NCBI GenBank assembly: GCA_022826345.1
Contig: JAJDVB010000219.1
Span: 1-22,276 of the forward strand
DNA length: 22,276 nt
Origin: Alphaproteobacteria bacterium
GTDB lineage: Bacteria > Pseudomonadota > Alphaproteobacteria > UBA828
Direction: 5' to 3'
Shown here one piece after another: positions 16,680-22,276 of the stretch; positions within the stretch are counted from its first letter, which is position 1; each line of letters starts with the position of its first letter. The notes beneath the pieces were generated by a model, which saw only the letters and a list, made by a program, of their open reading frames with translations, was not told where the DNA came from and did no database searches. Position numbers and translations under genes: made by a program.

Positions 16680-17573
16680 CTAAGTTGCGCTGTAGCGTGA
16701 GTCCTCGTCCGGCTCGCCAGGGCAAACGACGCGCCCGCACTCGACCAGATGGATTAGATGGGCGAGCACCGTCCGCGCGGCGGCGGGGCGGAGGCGCGGG
16801 TCGAGCCCCCGGTAGCGCAGGGCCACGATTTCTGGAATGGTCGCCGCGCCTTCCGCCACGGCGGATAGAATCTCCGCCTCGCGCTGGCGACGGTGAGCGT
16901 GCAGCTTGCCGACGTAGCGTTGCGGCTGGGGGATCGGCGGCCCGTGCGTGGGCCAGTAGGTCGCCTCGTCGCGCGCCTTGAGCTTCTCCAGCGAGGCCAT
17001 GTAGGCGCCCATGTCGCCATCGGGCGGCGAGACCACCGTGGTCGACCACCCCATGACGTGATCGCCTGAGAAGAGCGCCCGCTCTTCGGCCAGCATGAAG
17101 CACAGGTGATTCGAGGTGTGCCCCGGCGTGTGCACGGCCTCCAGCGTCCAGCCGTCACCTTCGATCGCCGCACCGTCGTCCACCCGATGATCGGGCACGA
17201 AGTCACGGTCTGCGCCTTCCTCAACGGCCGGCCCCTCCCCGCCTCCGTGCGGGCCGAAGCCGTAGCTCGGCGCTCCTGTCACAGCCTTGATGTGGCGGGT
17301 CGCCGGTGAGTGATCGATATGGGTGTGGGTCACGACGAGATGGGTCACGGTCTCGCCCCGCACGGCGTCGAGCACGGCATCGACGTGGTCGGCGAGGTCC
17401 GGGCCGGCATCGATGATCGCCACATTGCCCCGCCCCACGATGTATGTGCCGGTGCCGTGGAAGGTGAAGACGCTCGGGTTGTGCGCGATGACCCGGCGGA
17501 TCAACGGCGAGACCTGCGCCACCTTCCCATAGGTAAAGTCGAGATCCCGGACGTAGGGGATCGCCTGGCTCAT
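16680..17573 (-). CDS. MBL-fold metallohydrolase with C-terminal winged helix (LACTB2-like)
   Basis: A 297-residue metallo-beta-lactamase-fold hydrolase. The two-zinc site is complete: THTHIDH (His83, His85, Asp87, His88), His152 in TPGHTSNH, Asp171 in FSGDH and His210 in PTHGPP. Residues about 225-285 (from RQREAEILSAV) form the small winged-helix domain seen in LACTB2-like proteins. Relatives include hydrolases and an endoribonuclease (human LACTB2), so the substrate cannot be named. It is read away from the zinc-finger gene at 17752 and converges with the aldolase. It appears to stand alone. Confidence 0.85.
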   Translation of the reverse strand: MSQAIPYVRDLDFTYGKVAQVSPLIRRVIAHNPSVFTFHGTGTYIVGRGNVAIIDAGPDLADHVDAVLDAVRGETVTHLVVTHTHIDHSPATRHIKAVTGAPSYGFGPHGGGEGPAVEEGADRDFVPDHRVDDGAAIEGDGWTLEAVHTPGHTSNHLCFMLAEERALFSGDHVMGWSTTVVSPPDGDMGAYMASLEKLKARDEATYWPTHGPPIPQPQRYVGKLHAHRRQREAEILSAVAEGAATIPEIVALRYRGLDPRLRPAAARTVLAHLIHLVECGRVVCPGEPDEDSRYSAT

Positions 17574-17673
17574 GGCGCGGAACCATCGTGGACGTGTGTC
17601 GGGTGCAGGACGATGCCCTCCAGGCTCGGCTTGCGAAGGAGTGGATGGCGCCGGTTTGGTCGGCGGCGCCCGG

Positions 17674-17701
17674 TTGAATGGCGGCGGGCAATGGGTATCA
17701 T
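17674..17701 (+). promoter_or_regulatory. Predicted promoter of the CHCC zinc-finger gene
   Basis: TTGAAT (17674-17679) is followed after 16 bases by TATCAT (17696-17701). Transcription would begin near 17708, about 44 bases before the GTG start of the zinc-finger gene. Confidence 0.45.
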
Positions 17702-17751
17702 CGCCCCGCCGCTGCGGTCAAACGGCAGCCAGGAACTGCGAGGAACGGCCA

Positions 17752-17937
17752 GTGACCATCGAACCGCCCGAAATTATCGAGGTCGACGACGCGGTCGTTG
17801 CATGCAACGGGGGCGGCGGCGCACTCGGCCATCCGCGCGTGTTCCTCAATCTGGAAACCGACGGCGCCATCGACTGTCCCTACTGCGACCGCCGCTTTGT
17901 CCTGAAGGAGGGGGCGGCCAGCGCCGGCGGCCACTAG
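17752..17937 (+). CDS. Small CHCC zinc-finger protein (NDUFS6 C-terminal-like)
   Basis: A 61-residue protein of the zf-CHCC family, the domain found at the C-terminus of mitochondrial complex I subunit NDUFS6. Ligands are Cys18, His27 in GHPRVFL, and Cys42/Cys45 in CPYC, and the sequence continues DRRF as in the family. I chose the GTG at 17752, preceded by GAGGAA, because the family begins at about this point; the longer open frame from 17572 encodes Arg/Gly-rich low-quality sequence. Alphaproteobacterial homologues may be accessory complex I subunits, but a direct role here is inference. Its TAG shares a CTAG with the stop of the convergent MFS gene. Confidence 0.85.
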   Translation: MTIEPPEIIEVDDAVVACNGGGGALGHPRVFLNLETDGAIDCPYCDRRFVLKEGAASAGGH

Positions 17938-19103
17938 GCCGCAGCCTCCCGCGCCGGGCGGCGCATCGCCAGCACCGCGATGAAGCCCAGGCCGGAGACT
18001 GCGGCGCATACCCAATACGCGTCGGCACCCCAAGCTGCGTAGAGCACACCAGCGAGCAGGAGCCCGGCGCCTAAGCCCAAACCGTTGGTCGTCGCGGCAA
18101 AGAGCGCCTGTGCGGTGTTCGCCGATCCGGCGGGCACCGTTCGCGCAATGAACACCATCGCCCCGAGGTGCATCGCGCCGAAGGTGAACGCGTGCAGGCA
18201 TTGGGCGAGCGCCAACGCCCAGACCTCCATCGTCAGCGCCTGCACCGACCAGCGCACGACCCCGGCCACCGCGCCCGCGCCGAGCAGCCCCACGGGGCCG
18301 ATGCGGCGCACGAGTGGCGCGTTGCACGCGAAGAGGATTACCTCGGCAACCACGCCGCCCGCCCACAGGAGGCCGATCACCCATTCTGAGAGTCCGGCCG
18401 AGAGCCAGTGCAGGGTCGAGAAGCCGTAGAAGACCGCGTGCGCGCCGTGAATCGCGGTGGTCGCATACACCATCAGGCGGAACTGCCGCTCCCTGAGCAC
18501 GCTCAAGATTGGCGCTGTCGGCGGTGCACTGCCACCGCGCTTGTCCGGCATGGCGAAGGAGCCCGCGATCATCAGCGCGATGCAGACGAGGATCATGGTG
18601 AGGATGACCTCGGCGGACGGCACCGCGGTGACCTCCAGCACCGCGCCGCCGACGGCCGCGGCAATGAGGTAGGAGACCGAGCCCCAAAGCCGCACACGGC
18701 CATAGCCGGACTCGGCCGAGACGGTGCGGAGTGCGATGGTCTCGCCCAGCGGCAGCACGCCGGCGTAGACCAGCGTGAAGACGGTGCTGACCACGAAGAT
18801 TGGCCAGAATCCCCAGGTCCAGTAGAAGGCGGCGGCGACGAGGAGCACCGTCAGCGCACAGGCGACGAGCGGCCCGCGCGTGCTGTCGCGGCGGTCGGCG
18901 AAGCGGCCGATGAAGGGGCCGGCGGCGGCGCGCAGCATCAGCGTGAGCCCGAGCATCAGCCCGATTTCCGTCACAGAGAGCCCGCGCGCCTGGAGGAAAA
19001 GAGGCCAGAACGGCAGCGCCACCCCCGCCACCAGGAAGTAAGCCGCGTAGAAGGCGGAGATGCGCGGAGCCGCATAGGGGACGGGAGCGCTCGGGGCGGA
19101 CAC
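17934..19103 (-). CDS. MFS transporter (MFS_1-like, HcaT-related)
   Basis: A 389-residue inner-membrane protein with about twelve hydrophobic helices. The first helix and loop (ISAFYAAYFLVAGVALPFWPLFLQ, given in parts: FYAAYFLVAG then LPFWPLF), the loop GRFADRRDSTRG and the segment RVRLWGSVSYLIAAA match the MFS_1-like group that includes 3-phenylpropionate transporter HcaT and nucleoside transporters. The frame has no stop for a long way upstream because of the GC-rich antisense of polA; I place the start at the GTG at 19103, directly before the first conserved residues. It is divergent from polA and convergent with the zinc-finger gene. Substrate unknown. Confidence 0.82.
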   Translation of the reverse strand: MSAPSAPVPYAAPRISAFYAAYFLVAGVALPFWPLFLQARGLSVTEIGLMLGLTLMLRAAAGPFIGRFADRRDSTRGPLVACALTVLLVAAAFYWTWGFWPIFVVSTVFTLVYAGVLPLGETIALRTVSAESGYGRVRLWGSVSYLIAAAVGGAVLEVTAVPSAEVILTMILVCIALMIAGSFAMPDKRGGSAPPTAPILSVLRERQFRLMVYATTAIHGAHAVFYGFSTLHWLSAGLSEWVIGLLWAGGVVAEVILFACNAPLVRRIGPVGLLGAGAVAGVVRWSVQALTMEVWALALAQCLHAFTFGAMHLGAMVFIARTVPAGSANTAQALFAATTNGLGLGAGLLLAGVLYAAWGADAYWVCAAVSGLGFIAVLAMRRPAREAAA

Positions 19104-19149
19104 GGGTGGGTTCTCGGTTGCCGGCGGTTGGTGACGGGAGGCCGCCGGC

Positions 19150-19182
19150 TTGCTGTGCGGGGGCCGGCCCGCGTGGCATAGT
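19150..19182 (+). promoter_or_regulatory. Candidate polA promoter
   Basis: TTGCTG (19150-19155) is followed after 18 bases by TGGCAT (19174-19179), overlapping CATAGT. It is about 60 bases before the polA GTG and within the 138-base divergent gap with the MFS gene. The -10 is weak. Confidence 0.3.
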
Positions 19183-19241
19183 GGCGCGCACCGCCCACCG
19201 CAAGGGCACTCCGTGACCGTCCGGGAGCCGGAGCACCGACC

Positions 19242-22007
19242 GTGAACGACGACACCTCCGCCGAAGCAAGCGACCTGCGCCACCTCTATTTGATCGACGG
19301 CTCGGGCTTCATCTTCCGCGCCTTCCATGCGCTGCCGCCGCTCACGCGCTCCGATGGCACGCCGGTGAACGCGGTGCTCGGCTTCTCCAACATGCTCTGG
19401 AAGATCCTGCGCGAGACCGATGCGGACCACGCCGCGGTGATCTTCGACACTGCAAGGCTCACCTTCCGCAACGAGATCTACGAGCCCTACAAGGCGAACC
19501 GGGGCGAGACGCCGGAGGAGCTGATCCCGCAGTTCCCGCTCGTCCGCGAGGCTGCCGCCGCCTTCAACCTGGCGTCGATCGAGCTCGAGGGCTTCGAGGC
19601 GGACGACCTGATTGCGGCTTATGCCGACGCCGCGCGGGCGCAGGGCGCGCGAGTCACCATCGTCTCCGCCGACAAGGACCTGATGCAGCTCGTGGATGCC
19701 GATTCGGTGGTCATGTACGACTACTTCAAGAATCGGGAGATCGGCCCGGACGAGGTGCACGAACGCTTCGGCGTCGGGCCTGAGCGGGTGATCGACGTGC
19801 AGGCGCTGGCGGGTGACAGCACCGACAACGTGCCGGGCGTCCCCGGCATCGGGGTCAAGACGGCGGCGCAGCTCATCAACGACTATGGCGACCTCGATCA
19901 ACTGTTGGAGCGCGCAGAAGAAATCAAGCAGCCCAAGCGGCGCCAGAACCTGATCGAGCACGCCGAGATGGCGCGCATTTCCCGCGATCTCGTGACGTTG
20001 CGCCGTGACGCACCTCTGCCGATGCCGCTGGAGGCGCTCGCACGCCGGCAACCCGAGCCGGGCGCGCTTCGTGCCTTCTTCCAGGAGAACGGCTTTCGAT
20101 CGATCGCAGCCCGGCTCGACTCCGATGACGGCGAGGCGACAATGGCCGAGGAGGAGGCCGAACCGGAGGAGACGGCCCCCCTCCCCGCTTCCTACCCGCT
20201 GGTGACCGATGCCGACACGCTCGCTGGATGGGCGGAGAAGGCGCGCGAAAGCGGCGTGCTGGCGCTGGAGCCATTCGTGGCGGACGGATCGCCGGAGGGT
20301 GCCGGCCTCGTCGGTCTCGCGCTTGCCACGGCCCCCGGCGAGGCTTGCTATTTGCCCCTCGGCCACGTGGGCCCCGACCTGATCGGAGCGGAGCAGGCGG
20401 TCCCGCAACTGAGTCCCGACGAGGCACGCGCCATCCTCGCGCCCGTGCTGTCCCAGCTGGGTGTGCTCAAGGTCGGCCTCGACATCAAGCGCACCCTGCG
20501 CCTGCTCACGCGGGAGAACGGCGCAGTCGGCCCGATCGACGATCCGACGCTCGCCTCCTGGGTGCTGGACGGCAGCCTTCACAACCACGCGCTCGATGAC
20601 CTCACGCGCATCCATCTTGACCGCGGGGCGCCTACGCTCGCCGATGTGCTCGGCAGCGGGCGCAGCAAGGTTTCCGCCGACGCGGTATCGCCCGAGGCTC
20701 TGCGGGACACGGCGGCGGCGCACGCGGACCTCGCGCTCCGTCTCCACCGGGTCGTTCGGCCGCGCCTCGTCGCCGATCGCCTCACCACGGTTTTCGAGCG
20801 GATCGAGCGCCCACTGATTGCCGTGCTCGCGCAGATGGAATCCGCCGGCATCCTGGTCGACCAGGGCGAGCTCGTCGCGCTGTCCACAGACTTCGCCAGC
20901 CGAATTGAGTCTCTGGAGAGCGAAATCCACGCCCTCGCCGGCCATCCCTTCACCATCGGCTCGCCCAAGCAGCTGGGCGAAGTGTTGTTCGAGGAGATGG
21001 GGCTCCAGGGCGGGCGCAAGGGCAAGTCGGGCGCCTACAGCACCGGCGCCGACATCCTCGAAGAGCTTGCGGCCCAAGGCCACGACCTGCCGGCGCGAGT
21101 GCTCGACTGGCGTCAGTTGACCAAGCTCAAGAGCACCTACACGGATGCGCTGGTCGAGCACATCGATCCCCGGACCCGGCGCGTCCACACCACCTACACG
21201 ATGACCGCCGCCAACACGGGCCGGCTCTCCTCCAACGACCCCAACCTGCAGAACATCCCGATCCGCACCGAGGAAGGCCGGCGCATCCGCCGCGCCTTCG
21301 TGGCCGCGCCCGGCCATGTGCTGATGTCCGCGGACTACTCGCAGATCGAGCTTCGCATCCTCGCCCATGTCGCGGGTGTCGAGGCGCTCAAGGATGCGTT
21401 TCGCGACGGGACCGACATCCACGCGCTGACCGCGAGCCAGGTGTTCGGCCTGCCGCTGGAGGGCATGGACCCGATGGTTCGCCGTTCGGCCAAGGCGATC
21501 AACTTCGGGATCATTTACGGCATCAGCGCCTTCGGACTGGCGCGCCAAATCGGCGTCCCCCAGGCCGAGGCCAAGCGGCTTATCGAGGCCTATTTCACGC
21601 AGTATCCCGGCATCAAGGACTACATGGAACACACCAAGAAGGTGGCCCACGCGGAAGGCTTCGTGACCACGCTGTTCGGCCGCAAGTGCCGCCTGCCGGG
21701 CATCAACGACCGCAACCCAGCACGCCGGGCGTTCTCGGAACGGGCAGCGATCAACGCTCCGATCCAGGGTGCCGCGGCCGATGTCATCAAGCGCGCGATG
21801 ATCCCGATGCAGGGTGCGCTGGAGGCCAAGGGCTTGAGCGCGCGGATGCTGCTCCAGGTGCACGACGAGCTGGTGTTCGAGGTGCCGGAGGCGGAGGTCG
21901 AGGAGACTGGCGCCGTCGTCACGCGGATGATGGAGAGCGCCGCCCATCTCGACGTGCCGCTCACCGTTGATATCGGCACCGGTGCAAGCTGGGCCGACGC
22001 GCACTGA
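19242..22007 (+). CDS. polA: DNA polymerase I, with degenerate 3'-5' exonuclease domain
   Basis: A 921-residue family A DNA polymerase used in Okazaki fragment maturation and repair. Residues about 12-300 are the 5' nuclease (LYLIDGSGFIFRAFHA, FEADDLIA, SADKDLMQL, GDSTDNVPG, GVKTAA). Residues about 520-921 are the polymerase with motif A SADYSQIELR (Asp698), motif B RRSAKAINFGIIYG (748-761) and motif C HDE (874-876). Between them, about 315-510, lies a proofreading-type domain whose catalytic residues are all changed: E. coli Asp355, Glu357, Asp424, Tyr497 and Asp501 correspond to Glu343, Phe345, Thr418, Thr490 and His494. The enzyme should therefore polymerise without proofreading. Start is GTG, preceded by CGGGAGCCGGAG. 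Confidence 0.97.
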   Translation: MNDDTSAEASDLRHLYLIDGSGFIFRAFHALPPLTRSDGTPVNAVLGFSNMLWKILRETDADHAAVIFDTARLTFRNEIYEPYKANRGETPEELIPQFPLVREAAAAFNLASIELEGFEADDLIAAYADAARAQGARVTIVSADKDLMQLVDADSVVMYDYFKNREIGPDEVHERFGVGPERVIDVQALAGDSTDNVPGVPGIGVKTAAQLINDYGDLDQLLERAEEIKQPKRRQNLIEHAEMARISRDLVTLRRDAPLPMPLEALARRQPEPGALRAFFQENGFRSIAARLDSDDGEATMAEEEAEPEETAPLPASYPLVTDADTLAGWAEKARESGVLALEPFVADGSPEGAGLVGLALATAPGEACYLPLGHVGPDLIGAEQAVPQLSPDEARAILAPVLSQLGVLKVGLDIKRTLRLLTRENGAVGPIDDPTLASWVLDGSLHNHALDDLTRIHLDRGAPTLADVLGSGRSKVSADAVSPEALRDTAAAHADLALRLHRVVRPRLVADRLTTVFERIERPLIAVLAQMESAGILVDQGELVALSTDFASRIESLESEIHALAGHPFTIGSPKQLGEVLFEEMGLQGGRKGKSGAYSTGADILEELAAQGHDLPARVLDWRQLTKLKSTYTDALVEHIDPRTRRVHTTYTMTAANTGRLSSNDPNLQNIPIRTEEGRRIRRAFVAAPGHVLMSADYSQIELRILAHVAGVEALKDAFRDGTDIHALTASQVFGLPLEGMDPMVRRSAKAINFGIIYGISAFGLARQIGVPQAEAKRLIEAYFTQYPGIKDYMEHTKKVAHAEGFVTTLFGRKCRLPGINDRNPARRAFSERAAINAPIQGAAADVIKRAMIPMQGALEAKGLSARMLLQVHDELVFEVPEAEVEETGAVVTRMMESAAHLDVPLTVDIGTGASWADAH

Positions 22008-22071
22008 CGCCGGGTCGCGGGAAACAATCCTCTCAAATCGTGTGATCCAACACCTTGAAAGCAGGTAAGTA

Positions 22072-22125
22072 ATGGCGGGAGCGGACGCAGACGTTCGGAT
22101 CGGCGTCGATATCGGCGGCACTTAA
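22072..22125 (+). pseudogene. Truncated N-terminus of a hydantoinase/oxoprolinase- or ROK-like protein
   Basis: An ATG at 22072 opens MAGADADVRIGVDIGGT followed directly by TAA. RIGVDIGGT is the phosphate-1 motif of the actin-fold superfamily; with this N-terminus it most resembles hydantoinase/oxoprolinase HyuA (where the usual continuation is FTD) or ROK kinases. After GGCGGCACTT the coding sequence is lost and the following bases are less GC-rich and unrelated. It is best read as the start of a gene broken by an insertion, deletion or rearrangement. Seventeen codons are few, so chance resemblance is possible. Confidence 0.55.
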
Positions 22126-22276
22126 ATAGGGAGCTATTTTCGGAGATTGGGACAGGCGGGGCCTTGAGATGCCCCGAGACGCCTGGAGGGATAATTTCTG
22201 GTATTTTCGGCTATGTAACAATGGCTTACCGGACACCGACACCCCCTTGAATACCGGCCTGGGCGATGATACAAGG
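22126..22276. other. Unidentified sequence after the broken gene
   Basis: The sequence begins with a short hairpin (AAATAG, GGAG, CTATTT at about 22124-22139) and carries no recognisable gene. A second short stem GGGGCC/GATGCCCC lies near 22157-22177. Composition is less GC-rich than the core genes. It could be the end of an insertion sequence or other mobile element continuing beyond the window, but no terminal repeat partner or transposase can be seen here. Confidence 0.35.

Noticed and set aside
17572..17751. Longer start for the CHCC zinc-finger gene
   Set aside because: The extra 60 codons are Arg/Gly-rich, contain the predicted promoter and overlap the MBL gene start; the GTG at 17752 has a ribosome binding site and fits family length.
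19104..22121. In-frame upstream extension of the MFS frame across the whole antisense of polA (about 1000 codons)
   Set aside because: The extension shows no domain signature and mirrors polA codon structure; only the part below 19103 carries MFS features. The open run is a GC-content artefact.

Overview
The window looks like a chromosomal segment of a GC-rich alphaproteobacterium. The evidence is the order tRNA-Leu, tig, clpP, clpX, lon; the alphaproteobacterial style of polA with a small CHCC zinc-finger gene beside it; CCA-encoded tRNAs; and a catabolic cluster of the sort common in Rhodospirillales and Rhizobiales. Genus and species cannot be fixed from the sequence alone.

Region 1 (1-8766) is an accessory catabolic cluster built around an IclR regulator of the PcaR/PcaU/PobR type (3183-3986). 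To its left, reading leftward, is a tightly coupled operon: an Ldh-family oxidoreductase, an SMP-30 lactonase and an HpcH/HpaI aldolase, joined by ATGA overlaps, then the start of one more gene cut by the window edge. To its right is a rightward operon: sugar-type periplasmic binding protein, permease and single-domain ATPase (RbsB/RbsC/FrcA-like), then a phytanoyl-CoA dioxygenase-like 2-oxoglutarate oxygenase and a short-chain dehydrogenase. Two promoters, one for each operon, are followed by matching operators made of a palindrome GTGCG-N5-CGCAC plus an extra half-site 18-19 bp away. That pattern argues for one regulon. The enzymes suggest import of a small sugar or polyol-like compound, oxidation to a lactone, lactone opening and retro-aldol cleavage; a dehydratase is not visible in the window, so the pathway is incomplete and the substrate is unknown.

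Region 2 (8767-9587) is a gene-poor stretch ending in an AT-rich block that touches the 3' end of tRNA-Ser(UGA) on the minus strand, followed by tRNA-Leu(UAG) on the plus strand. The accessory cluster lies on the 3' side of tRNA-Ser, as expected if it were part of an island inserted there, but no second att copy is visible.

Region 3 (9588-15757) is the core proteostasis block tig, clpP, clpX, lon. The trigger factor has a PPIase domain whose usual aromatic pocket residues look lost. Lon is followed by a second HpcH/HpaI aldolase (15881-16672) instead of the hupB gene often found there in alphaproteobacteria.

Region 4 (16680-22007) holds a metallo-beta-lactamase-fold hydrolase (minus), a 61-residue CHCC zinc-finger protein (plus), an MFS transporter (minus) whose stop codon interlocks with that of the zinc-finger gene in one CTAG, and polA (plus). 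PolA keeps its 5' nuclease and polymerase motifs, but all five catalytic positions of the 3'-5' exonuclease are changed.

Region 5 (22008-22276) contains a 17-codon start typical of a hydantoinase/ROK/actin-fold protein (ending in GVDIGGT) that runs straight into TAA and unrelated, less GC-rich sequence. It looks like a broken gene at a rearrangement or insertion junction.
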